A stretch of 64,000 bases of DNA from assembly GCA_029204225.1 (NCBI GenBank), contig CM055103.1, positions 2,003,720 to 2,067,719 of the forward strand, read 5' to 3'. Source of the DNA: Diphasiastrum complanatum (lineage: Eukaryota; Streptophyta; Lycopodiopsida; Lycopodiales; Lycopodiaceae). Made by a program: the position numbers and the translations under genes. Shown one piece after another: positions 1-10,446 of the stretch; position 1 is the stretch's first letter; every line of letters begins with the position of its first letter. Under the pieces are notes generated by a model that had not been told where the DNA came from, did not search any database, and worked only from the letters and a program-made list of their open reading frames with translations.

Positions 1-301
1 TGGAAGCAATTTTGAGTGATTCTCTCCATTTGTCTACATTTGTTTTGATTGTTTTGAGGTTCTATCAATGTGTACTTGATTTTCAGGTTGGAGTCCGTAC
101 TCAGACATTGTTTCACACGTGTGAAACCATAAAGTACACTTATCTTCAATTAATGATTGTTCTTGTTAGGATTTTGTGTCTAGAATTGATCTAGATTGAT
201 CTTAATCTGAAGTAGATTGATAGATCAAGTAATCTGACAACCAATCCCTCTTGAGGATCAGATTAGGATCCACTCTTGGTCCTTTTTGTCCTTTTTCCAC
301 A
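1..301 (+). repeat. 3' part of a copia-type LTR, cut by the window edge
   Basis: The segment ends in CCACA and is followed at once by a tRNA-iMet-type primer binding site, which marks the end of a 5' LTR. It holds an 18-bp palindrome at 110-127 centred on CACGTG. Its sequence is recognisably related to the reverse complement of the LTR at 5091-5769: both share the CCGTAC...TCACACGTGTGA block and a run of GATCTAGATC-like words. It does not resemble the LTR at 4003-5089, which terminates the adjacent copia body, so the 5' and 3' ends of element A do not match. Confidence 0.6.
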
Positions 302-313
302 TGGTATCAAAGC
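302..313 (+). other. Primer binding site, initiator-Met tRNA type
   Basis: TGGTATCAAAGC directly follows the LTR end. It matches the usual plant TGGTATCAGAGC with one G-to-A change. Confidence 0.75.
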
Positions 314-445
314 CTAGTACAAGAGGTTTTGTTGAAATTGATAGGGTTAATCCAAATCAAAGCCAAAATTAGCAGTTTTTTGGAAACTAGTCAAATTTTG
401 TGTAGCTTCGAGAATGGAGTTTAAAAAATGACAAAGTTGTGCATG

Positions 446-1190
446 ACAATATAATGCTAGATCTTACATCAATTTCAAATGCAAAGGATTTATGGGAAGA
501 ATTGCAAACCAAGAATGAGACTCGATCTCGTAATCAGATCATGTTCTTGGAAGACTAATTAACTTACCTACAGTGGGACGACAAAGACCTGAACACATTC
601 ATTGAAAAGATTAATTATCTGTTTATTTTCTTGCAGAATTCTCGTGCAGAAAATACAATTTCTAAGGAAGAACAGCTTATAGTTATTTTCTTCGAGCCCT
701 ACCCAGGTCATTCCACACAACAAGAATCTTATTGGCGAAAGATGCAACAATGACACTTCAAAAGGCAATAGACGGAGTGAAGGAGGAAGTAGAAGTTCGT
801 GAACGCTATGACGACAATTGTGATTTAGAAAATGCTCTATTTACTCAAAAGAATAAATCTTCTAAGAAGTCTAAGTTTAAGAGAGAGTCATCTAAAAAGA
901 ATGAGTCTAAGACTAATGAATAACAATCTGGAAAACAACAGAAGAATTCTGGTGATAAGAAGATCTGCAATAGATGCAAAAGATCAGGTCACACAGAAGA
1001 AAAGTATTGGCTAAATCCAAAGATTGAATGCATTCATTGTCATAAACGGGGTCATGCAGCAGTAGACTGTTATCAAAATTCCAAAAACAAAAAGGTCGAA
1101 GACAAAGCAGAATACTCCAAAAGAGCAGCAGAAGACAGGACAACAAAAAACTCAACAACTTATGTTAGTACTGATCTATACTGTTCATCT
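446..1190 (+). pseudogene. Copia element A: gag relic
   Basis: The translation drifts between frames and holds stops, but copia gag is readable: a SNAKDLWEELQ-like stretch near 460-510, then a lysine/serine-rich part. Two zinc knuckles follow. The first (about 963-1010) reads C-x2-C-x4-H-x4 with tyrosine in place of the last cysteine; the second (about 1030-1070) is a complete CIHCHKRGHAAVDC. Gag normally packages the element RNA in a virus-like particle. The N-terminal part that should follow the primer binding site is not recognisable. Confidence 0.7.
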
Positions 1191-1201
1191 AATTCAATTT
1201 G

Positions 1202-1540
1202 AGAAGTAGTACTTGATTCGGGAGCCACTTCACATTTTGTTTTCTCGAAACAAATTTTGTCTGAGTACAAGAATATGAACTATTCGAGATTCATTATACT
1301 TGGAGACGGTTCTAAACACGTGGGTGATGGAAGTGGTGTATTATGGCTGGACACGAATCAGGGAGACAAGAAACTAGAGGAAGTTCTCTATGTCCCCACT
1401 CTTGATAAAGATCTTCTATCCGTAGCTAAGATAGTCGATACAGGCATGTCAGTAACCTTCACGAAGAATCTTGTAAACTGTTTGAAGAAGATTCTGATAA
1501 CCTGGTTGGCAACAGAGAAGGAAACTTATATCACCTGAAT
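1202..1540 (+). pseudogene. Copia element A: aspartic protease relic
   Basis: The translation begins VVLDSGATSHF, the copia aspartic protease signature (D-S-G-A with the usual following histidine). It continues to the VLYVPTLDKDLLSVAKI block that typically closes the protease region. A TGA lies just upstream at 1201, and the frame runs out at about 1538 before the pre-integrase segment. The active-site aspartate is kept, but the polyprotein is broken on both sides. Confidence 0.75.
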
Positions 1541-1584
1541 ATTTGAACAAGAATTGAACAAGTCAATCAAACTCAGGAATCAAC

Positions 1585-2456
1585 AGATGTACTGTGGCAC
1601 AAAAGGCTATGTCACATGAACATGAAAGCCTTGTACCAAGCCAAAGTCAGAGAATTCAAGGAGTCAAAATCAAGAGTAGAGATATTCGAACTACTTACGA
1701 ATCCTGTCTTAAAGGCAAGATGACTAGAACATCTTTCAGTAAGAATGTTTATAAAGCAACTAAGGTACTTGAAATTGTGCATTCATATATTTGTGGACCA
1801 TTCGGAGTATTGTCGTTGGGTGATGCAAAGTACTTCATTACGTTTATTGATGACTTCAGCAAGTTTGCCGTAATATACTTTATTCGTACCAAATCTGAAG
1901 CTTTCGAGAAATTCGTTGAATATACGAATTGGGCTGAGAAGCAGACAGACAATAAGCTGAAGCAAATTCACACAGATCGTGGAGGTGAGTACATTTCCAA
2001 CGAATTTAAAGCTTATTGTACCAATCGAGTTATTATGCACACGAAGACTGCATCTTACACACCTCAGCACAATGGAATAGCTGAACGAAGAAATTGTATA
2101 CTAATGGAAGCTGTAAGGTGCATGATGACTCATGCGAAGACACCAAAACAATTGTGAGCAGAAGCAGTGGCTACATCAAATTATCTTTGGAATCGTATTC
2201 TGAACTCTTGAATATCGGATAAAACTCCTCATGAGATATGGTGGAAATCGACCATGTTCGGACATTTGGATGCGCAGTGTATATGCACATATCAGATAAG
2301 CTGAGAAAGAAACTTGATGAAAAGATAGAACAAGGTTTTCTAGTAGGATTCAAATTACATTCGTCATGTTATCGTGTTTATGTACCAGAAACTGGCAAGA
2401 TAAAAGTTGTTCGAGATGTTAAATTTGATGAGACGAAATACATAGCAAGACAGTGA
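1585..2456 (+). pseudogene. Copia element A: integrase relic
   Basis: It starts with a pre-integrase LWHKRLCHMN-like motif around 1590-1625. The catalytic core follows with FITFIDDFSKF, HTDRGGEYISNEF and TPQHNGIAERRN, which place the second D and the E of the D,D-35-E triad. The first triad region reads ICGPF with poor upstream conservation. A TGA near 2155 and another stop near 2210 interrupt it before the conserved VFGCAVYMHI / RDVKFDE tail (2260-2450). It is non-functional as it stands. Confidence 0.8.
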
Positions 2457-3990
2457 TCTTGTCGGCTATGAAATTCTCACAACAGAAGAAAAACAAACAG
2501 AAGATGAAAGAGAGTTACCAAATTCAGAGGGAGGTCAAGATCGAGTGTCTGACAGACTCAAATCACCAGTTCGAATTCCAGCAAAAAAAGCTCGAATCAG
2601 AAACGAACTCGAAACCTGTAGAATCGAACTCGAAACCTGCAGAATCGAACTCGAAATCACCTGCGAGAAGACGAAAACCACTAGAAAGGTATAGTGAAGA
2701 TGTTTTTAATACAGCCATCGAATTTTGTGGATTCTCTGATGAATCTCAAACATTCGAGGAAGCTGTAGATGGACCAGATAAAAATTGCTGGATTCAAACA
2801 ATGGAGGACAAAATGTCATCCATGTATAAGAACAATGTGTGGACACTTGCACCTATATCTGATGGCAGAAAACCAGTCAAGTGCAAGTGGATATACAAGA
2901 TCAAAATAGGTCCTAATGGAGAAAACACCAGATACAAGACAAGGTTAGTGCTAAAGGATTTTCATAGAAGTATGGGATCAACTGCACTGATACTTTCTCA
3001 CAAGTAGTCAAACATACATCAATTCGTTTGTTATTCACGTATGCAGTGGCTCATGATTTGAAAATCCATATTGTGGATGAAAAAACTGCTTTCCTGCATG
3101 CAGAATTGGAAAAAGACTTATTCATGGACCAACCACTTGGTTTTGTAAGCAAAAAATATCCAGAATATGGATCTAACATGAATAAAAGCATTTATGGTCT
3201 GAAACAAACAGCGAGACAATGGTATAGAAAGAAGGACGAAGCACTACGTTTCATAGGTTTCAAACCTCTATTCACTGAATCAAATGTCAATATCAAGCAT
3301 ATCCAAAATGAAATAATCATTCTAGTTGTTTATGTTGATGACACGCTTATCTTCTCAAAAAGAGATAAGTTAATTTCAGATGTCAAAAGAGACATTTCTG
3401 AAATATTTGAGATCGTTGACCTAGGAGAAGCTAAAATCTATCTAGGCTTGCAGATCGTGAGAGACTTTGAAGGTAGTAAGTTGTTTCTTCACCAGCAAAA
3501 GTACACTCAAAAGATCATTGAAGACTTCAACAAGCTCGAATGCAAAGGTGTGCATACTCCCATGATACCTGGAACAATACTGGGCAAGGCAGATTGTCCG
3601 CAAACTCTCGAGGAAGAGAAACAAATGGCCAAAACACTCTATCGTAGGCTGATTGGATCATTGTTATATCTAATAGACAACACCAGACTTGATATAGCAT
3701 TTGTAGTATACAGGCTGAGCCAATTTAATCAGAACCCAGGATTGTTGCATTGGAAATTGACAAAGAAAGTATTACAATATCTCTAGAAAACAAAAGACTA
3801 TGGACTGTGTTACTCGAAGGAAACTGGATTTCACATCGAATCATGTCATTTGGGACTTAGTCGAGAAGAAGATACTGAAGACAATCTTCATACTCACAGA
3901 GTAAATGATAGCTGATATTTTTACAAAGCCACTAAGTAAAATTGTGTTCGAGAAACAGCGAAGAAGATTAGGGTTAATCCAACTGCCACT
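2453..3990 (+). pseudogene. Copia element A: reverse transcriptase with remnant RNase H
   Basis: RT signatures are visible in order: CKWIYKIKIGPNG, KTAFLHAELEKDLFMDQP, SIYGLKQTARQWY, the catalytic VVYVDDTLIFSK (about 3330-3360), LGLQIVRD and RLIGSLLYL. A TAG at 3005-3007 splits the domain. After about 3784 most of RNase H is missing; only the C-terminal [10 protein letters not shown]-like motif survives at about 3910-3945, so an internal deletion removed the RNase H catalytic centre. At 2594-2656 a 21-bp unit occurs three times and encodes repeated SNSKP units in the linker before RT. Confidence 0.85.
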
Positions 3991-4139
3991 TTGAGAGAGA
4001 GCTGTAGAACATTTGATAAGACATATCTTGATTCTACTAACAAAGCACGCAGTTTACTTGACAAAGGATGAGAAAGAAACGAACACGAACTCGAAACATT
4101 TCTATTTGTGACCAACTCGAAAGATTTGCGAAATTTGTC

Positions 4140-4515
4140 TTGCAGTCATCTCGAAAGATTCGCAAAAGATTCGCGAAACAGTTTCTTGTAGAAGCTCGTG
4201 GCTTTCTTGTTGAAGCTCAAAAGATTCGCAAATAGAATCTTGTCGCAAAATATTCTATTTCTTGTTAAAGCCTCATATGTGACAAAATTGTTGCGAAATC
4301 TTCTGGACTGTTCTTCAAGCTCACCTGTTGCAAAACTATCACGAACAGTTCGCGAAATATTCCAGATTTCTTCTTCAAACTCAAGAATTGTCATCTGTCG
4401 TGAACAATTCGCGAAAGACGAAAATGTCAGGACAATTGCCGCGAACAATTCACGAAACACGAAGCTGAGACAAAGAGATGGACTGTCGCGAATAATTCGT
4501 AAATAAAATTTATTC
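4140..4515. repeat. Degenerate array of TTCGCGAA palindromes in the LTR
   Basis: Words such as ATTCGCAAAAGATTCGCGAA, ACAGTTCGCGAAA, ACAATTCGCGAAA, GCCGCGAACAATTCACGAA and GTCGCGAATAATTCG recur irregularly about every 30-60 bp. Several are perfect 8-bp palindromes. They lie upstream of the TATA-like run, in what would be U3. Confidence 0.6.
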
Positions 4516-4615
4516 GAGCATGTATCAACCGTCGTAAACGGTTAGATATCTACTATTATAGCATTAAAAGGCCAAAAGACCTGTAAATAAAAGTCCAAAA
4601 GACCTGTCCTTTAGC

Positions 4616-4626
4616 AATATATATAC
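4616..4626 (+). promoter_or_regulatory. TATA-like run in the LTR of element A
   Basis: AATATATATAC, 30-35 bp before a C/A-rich stretch, in the expected position between U3 and R of a plant LTR. The transcription start itself is not visible. Confidence 0.4.
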
Positions 4627-5090
4627 ATGTGCACTACTCGTTGTATCACACTCGCTCAATCAAAGACACAACAACAAGATAAGACAACAAAAAATGTATA
4701 TTGATGAATCAGATTCAGAGTTATAGAAATTTGTTTTTGATCAATAGTTTCTTATTGTCTAAATTGTCTTAAGTTGTCTCTTACTTCCGCGTATAATTTT
4801 CGCACGCATATTCAATCAGAATTAATACTGTTCTATTAGTACATAGATCAGATACAATCTCAATTGAAGACACTGATATTAGTTTGATTTATTCAAACTT
4901 GCATCGTGTTCTCTGTGTGAAGAATAATTACTATTTTTTCTACAATTACTTGCATTATCAATTTTTTGAAGACTTTCACTCATAAAAGGACTGATATTCT
5001 CCTATAAAAAATCATCACAGATTTTATAATACTAGTTTTTGAGAAAACTTGTCGATTCCATTCTTATACTACGTTGGTTCTTCCTAACAT

Positions 5091-5769
5091 TGTGACATGA
5101 GTGAATGACTGATAAAAATCAGTAAATGGATCTTAATTAGATCTATTTTAGATCAATAAGAGTGATTGGCAACTTGGATGATTGATCTAGATCAAGACTA
5201 GCACTCAAAACTAGCTTTCATTGTCAATTACTACACTTCCAAGCAAGAACACTCAAGATTAATGATCCCACGGTCTCACACGTGTGAAAACAGTGAGTGT
5301 ACGGGCCCTGCTAACAGAGAAAATGATTACTAACAAGTTCCTAAGCGTTCACATCAAAAGATCATGCATAAGAGAGTGATAACATCAAGATTTGCTCCCA
5401 AAACAATGCTCATCATCATTAGATTCAAAATGGATCCATGACGGATCAAATACACAATAGTGAAATTCTCTCTAAGCCACTTCCAGCACGTGTGAGATAG
5501 CTCATTGAGCTTATTCTAACCCATTTAGCTTAGATTCCACTAATTTGTCACATCGTCATTGGTGGCTAGTGTTGACCTTCTAGATTCCTACATTCTAGGA
5601 GATAGATTCTACAAAATAGGAGATTTTGCATTTCTCATATGGAAGCTATGTACAATGGATATGAACTTTTCAATGCAATTTCACATGTGTCGATAGGTCC
5701 TCACACGTGTGGATCCACATAAATATCAAACAAATAACTTAATCAAGGTGAAAATTGTCAAATCTAACA
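5091..5769 (-). repeat. 3' LTR of old copia element C
   Basis: Read on the minus strand it starts TGTTAGATTTGACAATTTTC and ends ...CATGTCACA, giving TG...CA ends. It follows a purine-rich stretch that becomes continuous with the C body at 11872 once element B is removed. It holds CACACGTGTG palindromes at 5275-5286 and 5702-5711. No second copy is seen on the right of C, so only this LTR survives. Confidence 0.65.
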
Positions 5770-5776
5770 CTCCTCA

Positions 5777-5781
5777 ATTTT
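5777..5781. other. Target site duplication of element B, left copy
   Basis: ATTTT directly precedes the left LTR of B and equals 11867-11871 directly after the right LTR. Confidence 0.85.
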
Positions 5782-6463
5782 TGTAAAAATTACAGCAAAT
5801 AAGGATCCTAAAACACTTGAAATGATGAGGGAAATAATAGATTATGATTTCATAAGATTAGCACAAGTTGAACCATCAAAATCCATCAAAAATCTATGCT
5901 TGAACCTCACTAAATGGCCCAAATCCTTGAAGAAGGCTTCACACGTGTGAAAGTACGGCCTCCCACAGTCTGAGTACTGTACACCAGACCTACATTCAAT
6001 CCTATAATCATTAGTAATCACAAGTACTCAAACAATTATGAACATAGAGAGCAATTGCACCATTATGAGAGAAAAAACATGAAATTGCTTGATTGATTTT
6101 GGTGAGATATCATCACCTATATATACATGATCCATCATGGTTTTGGGCAGGTATGAGTAGCCCTAAACCTATCCCTAATGCTAATTTTGGTGGATCTTTC
6201 ATCCCTACCAAGTTAGGGTTGGAATCTTGGAGATCCCTCAACAATGCAAAAATTACCAAAAATAGCTCCTATTTTTTCTCCCTTGTATCTAAGCATAATT
6301 TGGACTCATTCCAAAGGTTCTAACACTTAGGTCTACTTGAGAACATCCTTATGAATGGAATCCTATGCTATTTGGCACGTGTGACAAGCCACATCATAAC
6401 CATCTAACTATTTACAAGTCATATGACCAAAACTAGTCAAGCTAGAATTGTGAATTTTTAACA
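5782..6463 (-). repeat. 3' LTR of copia element B
   Basis: This is the longer of the two B LTRs. It contains the perfect palindrome TTCACACGTGTGAA at 5938-5951 and a TATATATAGG-type TATA box on the minus strand around 6118-6127. It keeps two stretches that are deleted in the other LTR. Confidence 0.92.
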
Positions 6464-6474
6464 CTCCTCCTCAC
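6464..6474 (-). other. Polypurine tract of element B
   Basis: On the minus strand GTGAGGAGGAG lies between the gag-pol stop codon and the first base of the 3' LTR, as expected for the plus-strand primer. Confidence 0.8.
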
Positions 6475-6477
6475 TAT

Positions 6478-9400
6478 CTAGCTTGGTTCAATCATTGCTT
6501 TACTAATCACTCCAAGTGATGATCTGAACTTCATAAAAGGTGTCTTTTGAAGTGGTTTAGTAAGTAGATCAGCTACACATTCATTGCTTGGAACATGCTC
6601 CAAAGCAATCTCCTTGGCTTGCACCATTTCTCTCACAAAGTGATGGCATATCTCAATGTGCTTAGATCTTGCATGGAAGATTGGGTTAGATGCAAGGTGT
6701 TGGGCTGATATATTGTCATTGTAGATGATTGGTGCCTCCTCTGAATCCATGATCTTTAGTTCCACCAATAATCTCTTGATCCAAAGTACCTCCTTTGTAG
6801 TGGTTGTCAAAGCTTTGTACTCGGCCTTGGTTGAAGATAGAGATATAGTTTCTTGCTTTTTTGAAAGCCATGAAACCACACCTTCTCCTATGAAAGTTGA
6901 ATAGGCACTTGTTGATTTCCTATCCCTCTTGTCCCCTGCAAAATCTGAATCACTAAATGCATGAAGGTTAATCACATCTCCTCTATATAGAATCCCAAAA
7001 TCCAATGTACCCGAGATGTATCTTAGAATCCTCTTAGCCTTTTTCCAATGGATATTCAATGGCTTTTGCATGGATTGGCTCAACCTACATACACTAAAGC
7101 TAAGATCTGGTCTAGTTATAGTGATCCACATTAAGGAACCTATAAGTTGCCTAAACAAAGTGATGTCCATGAAGGATCTTTCATCATCTTCATTTGGCAC
7201 TTTTACATCTTGCTCCATTGGTGTGTCAACACTTTTGCATACTTCCATCTTAAACTTCTTCAAAAGACTTTGAGCATAGTTTACTTGACTTATAAAGATA
7301 AAATCAGACCCTCTAAGTACTTCTATGCCTAAGATGAAGTGAAGACACCCTAGATCTACCATCTTGAACTCTAAGGATAGATCTATCTTGATTTTTTCAA
7401 TACCATCAACACTATTTTCACTAATGATGATGTCATCTACATAAATGAGTAAAAGTACAATACCAACATCATCAAACTTAATGTAAAGAGTAGGATCATA
7501 TTCACTTTGAACAAAAGAAATTAAAATAAGATAGCAATGTAGTCTTGAATTCCAAGATCTCGAGGCTTGCTTCAAGCCATAGATGCTTCTTTGGAGATGG
7601 CATACTTTGTTCTCCATTCCATGTTTGATGAACCCTTGTGGCTGCTCCATATAGATATCCTCTTCCAAAAAACCATTCAAGAAAGCATTAGAGACATCCA
7701 TTTGACATAGAATCCATCCAAAATGTGATGCAAGTGCAATGATTAGTCTTATTGTGACCATCTTGGCCACGGGTGCAAAAGTTTCCTCATAGTCTATCCC
7801 TCTCTCTTGAACATAACCTTTTCCAACTAATCTTGCTTTATGTTTGTTAACACTCCCATTTGCATTCAACTTAAGCTTGAAGACCCACTTGCATCCTATT
7901 ACATTCCTTTGAGGTCTCTCAACAAGCAACCAAGTTTCATTCTCAATCAAGGCATCATACTCATCCAACATAGCTTTATACCATTCTTTGGAGTTCAATG
8001 CATCTTCAACATTAGACGGTTCTTCAAAACTAGATAAAGCATAAGAAGTGGATGAGATACCCTCAACTTGCTGTCCTTTGCCTTGATATGTGAGCCTTGA
8101 TGGCTCCACTTTTGCCCTTGAAGATCTCCTTGGTGTGATAGGTGGGTTTGGTGCTTGCTCCTCCATGAGCTCCTCCTCAAAACCAAAATCTTGCTCCTCG
8201 GCCATCTTCTTCTTGATTGTTGGAGCACTTGAGCCTTCTTCAAGCATATGCATATGATGTTCATCAAAGATGACATCCCTTGAAACAACAAATTTGTTCA
8301 AGGATGGGAGATAGACTTTGTAGCCCTTGCTTGAGCTTGCATATCCAAGCATGATCCCTCTTGTGGAAGATGGATCCTCCTTGGTTCTTGTTTCCAATGG
8401 CACATGCACATAACATATACACCCAAAAACTTTCAAGTGATTAAGATTGGGTTTCTTTCCATACAACATCTCATAAGGAGTTTTGCCTTCAATTGCTTTG
8501 CAAGACACCCTATTCATCAAGTAGTTTGCACATACAAGAGACTCACCCCAAAAGGATTTGGGCAAACAAGCATCTAATCTTAAAGCCTTAGAACATTCAC
8601 ATAATGTTCTATTCCTTCTTTCAGCAACTCCATTTTGTTGAGGAGTGTAAGGACAAGAAGTCTCTTTCTTGATCCCTTCCTCCTCACAAAAGGCCTTGAA
8701 CTCATTGGAGATGAATTCTCCACCATTGTCACTTCTAAGAATCTTGATGCTATGATTATGATGCTTTTCCACAAACAACTTGAACTTTACAAAAGTATCA
8801 AATACTTGAGACTTGAAGAAAAGTAAGAACACCCAACAATATCTTGAGTAGTCATCAATGAAGGTTAAAAACATGGATGAACCTCCATTAGATTTGGTGC
8901 TAGCAATGTGCACATCCGAGTGTATGAGTTCAAGAGGATGAGATGACTTTGTGATGGAGTTAGGAAACACCTTCTTATGTGCCTTGGATAAGGCACAAGC
9001 TTCACAAACCTTGTCTTCCTTCCCAATAGACCTTGGTAGGCCTAAAGCATACTCCTCCTTGATCATAGCCTCCATGGAACCCGAGTTGACATGTCCAAGT
9101 CTTTTGTGCCATAAAGTAAAGGTAGATATCTTGCTCTTCTCGGCCAACATGACAACATTAGTATCCACAAATGCATCCAGCTTATAAAGTTTGCCAAGTC
9201 TAGTGCCCTTAGCCACTATCTTACCCTTCTTCTTGATGAAACATTCATTTGAAGCAAAGTCAACATTGAAACCATTGTCTACCATTTGGCCAACACTTAG
9301 TAGATTCTTTGTTATTGTAGGAATGTACAAAACACCTTCTATGTTGATCTTTTTGGAAGATCCTAAGCAAAGGGGAATGCTACCAACTCCTTCAATCTTA

Positions 9401-10446
9401 CAAGCTTCATCATTTGCTGTATAGATAGACTTTATTGGTCCATCATAAGATAAGAGAGAAGAGAAAAACTCCCTTTTACTAGTCATGTGTGAACTAGCAC
9501 CCGAGTCAATCCACCAAGGATCTTCTCCTTTGAAGTTTGTTGAAGAAAATATGGACATCATGAGAGAGTCCTCATGTGAACTCTCCTCCTCCTCCTCTTT
9601 GCTCATGTTGGCTTGGCTTTGATCTTGCTTCCTCTTGAAGCATTCCGAGGCATAATGCCCCATCTTGCTACAATAGTAGCACTTCACCTTTGATTTGTCC
9701 TTCTTGACTTTGGTGGTTGATGGAGATGCCTTTGGGGGTCCTTCTTGATCCTCAAGCTTTGTAGACTTCTTGAATGTTGATCCTTTGCCTTTGGACTTGC
9801 CTTTGCCTTTGGTGAAGAGAGCTTGGTCATCTCCACCTTGGATGGAAAGCCTATCCATCCTCTCTTGCATTTGGCTCCTTCTTGATTCCTCGGCCATGAG
9901 TGTGCCTTGGAGTTCTTCAAGTATGGGTACCTTACCCATAATTGCATATCCCTGAACCAAATTGTCAAATTCAAAGCTTAGTCCATTCAATATGAGTTGA
10001 ACAAGCTCTTCATCCTTGATAGGGTCACCTATAAAGGCTAGCTCTTTGTTCAATTCCTTTACTCTTAGGACAAAAGTATGTGCACTCTCTCCTTTCTTTT
10101 GATAGCTTCTATAGATTTGATTCTTCAAAGCTAACATTCTAGTTTGGTTCTTGGATTCATAGACCTTTTGCAAAGTCTCCCAAGCATTTTGAGCTGAAGT
10201 GCAATCTCCTACCTCTCTTAAGAGTTCATTTGCAACATTCATTTTTATGCAATGTAGTGCAACATTGCACCTCTTGATGTATTTGGCTTTTTCTTGAGGA
10301 TGAATAGGTTCACCCTCCTTACCATTTACAATTTCCATCAGATCTTGCATGATCATGATAGATTCCATTCTAACTTTCCATATGGAATAGTTAGTTTTGT
10401 TGAGCCTTTCATTAGTATCCAAAAGATATGCATTTATAGATGTCAT
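6478..10446 (-). CDS. Copia gag-pol polyprotein (element B), intact
   Basis: This single 1322-residue frame carries every copia domain in order. Gag has a KTNYSIWKVRM-type N-terminus, a lysine/serine linker and one zinc knuckle, C-x2-C-x4-H-x4-C, at about 256-269. The protease motif DSGASSH lies at about 314-320 and pre-integrase LWHKRLGH at about 445-452. Integrase triad regions are HSDV (about 510), RSDNGGEF (about 573) and QNGVAERRN (about 609). RT has MDVSNAFLNG and the catalytic YVDD at about 1002. RNase H has FSDSDFAGD and the KAEY and terminal DLLTKPL motifs; the usual STEAEY reads STKAEY. It should make Gag particles and the enzymes for reverse transcription and insertion. The start is the first ATG upstream of the gag homology, after a leader of about 800 bp. 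Confidence 0.95.
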   Translation of the reverse strand: MTSINAYLLDTNERLNKTNYSIWKVRMESIMIMQDLMEIVNGKEGEPIHPQEKAKYIKRCNVALHCIKMNVANELLREVGDCTSAQNAWETLQKVYESKNQTRMLALKNQIYRSYQKKGESAHTFVLRVKELNKELAFIGDPIKDEELVQLILNGLSFEFDNLVQGYAIMGKVPILEELQGTLMAEESRRSQMQERMDRLSIQGGDDQALFTKGKGKSKGKGSTFKKSTKLEDQEGPPKASPSTTKVKKDKSKVKCYYCSKMGHYASECFKRKQDQSQANMSKEEEEESSHEDSLMMSIFSSTNFKGEDPWWIDSGASSHMTSKREFFSSLLSYDGPIKSIYTANDEACKIEGVGSIPLCLGSSKKINIEGVLYIPTITKNLLSVGQMVDNGFNVDFASNECFIKKKGKIVAKGTRLGKLYKLDAFVDTNVVMLAEKSKISTFTLWHKRLGHVNSGSMEAMIKEEYALGLPRSIGKEDKVCEACALSKAHKKVFPNSITKSSHPLELIHSDVHIASTKSNGGSSMFLTFIDDYSRYCWVFLLFFKSQVFDTFVKFKLFVEKHHNHSIKILRSDNGGEFISNEFKAFCEEEGIKKETSCPYTPQQNGVAERRNRTLCECSKALRLDACLPKSFWGESLVCANYLMNRVSCKAIEGKTPYEMLYGKKPNLNHLKVFGCICYVHVPLETRTKEDPSSTRGIMLGYASSSKGYKVYLPSLNKFVVSRDVIFDEHHMHMLEEGSSAPTIKKKMAEEQDFGFEEELMEEQAPNPPITPRRSSRAKVEPSRLTYQGKGQQVEGISSTSYALSSFEEPSNVEDALNSKEWYKAMLDEYDALIENETWLLVERPQRNVIGCKWVFKLKLNANGSVNKHKARLVGKGYVQERGIDYEETFAPVAKMVTIRLIIALASHFGWILCQMDVSNAFLNGFLEEDIYMEQPQGFIKHGMENKVCHLQRSIYGLKQASRSWNSRLHCYLILISFVQSEYDPTLYIKFDDVGIVLLLIYVDDIIISENSVDGIEKIKIDLSLEFKMVDLGCLHFILGIEVLRGSDFIFISQVNYAQSLLKKFKMEVCKSVDTPMEQDVKVPNEDDERSFMDITLFRQLIGSLMWITITRPDLSFSVCRLSQSMQKPLNIHWKKAKRILRYISGTLDFGILYRGDVINLHAFSDSDFAGDKRDRKSTSAYSTFIGEGVVSWLSKKQETISLSSTKAEYKALTTTTKEVLWIKRLLVELKIMDSEEAPIIYNDNISAQHLASNPIFHARSKHIEICHHFVREMVQAKEIALEHVPSNECVADLLTKPLQKTPFMKFRSSLGVISKAMIEPS

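Larger units (their letters stand above)
4003..5089 (+). repeat. Probable 3' LTR of copia element A
   Basis: A purine run (GAGAGAGAGC, 3993-4002) is followed by TGTAGAACA, and the segment ends in CCTAACA at 5089, giving TG...CA ends. It contains an array of TTCGCGAA-like words (4140-4515), a short repeat CCAAAAGACCTGT (4570-4610) and a TATA-like run. The start is inferred from the purine tract. No matching 5' copy is in the window, so the boundaries are tentative. Confidence 0.5.
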
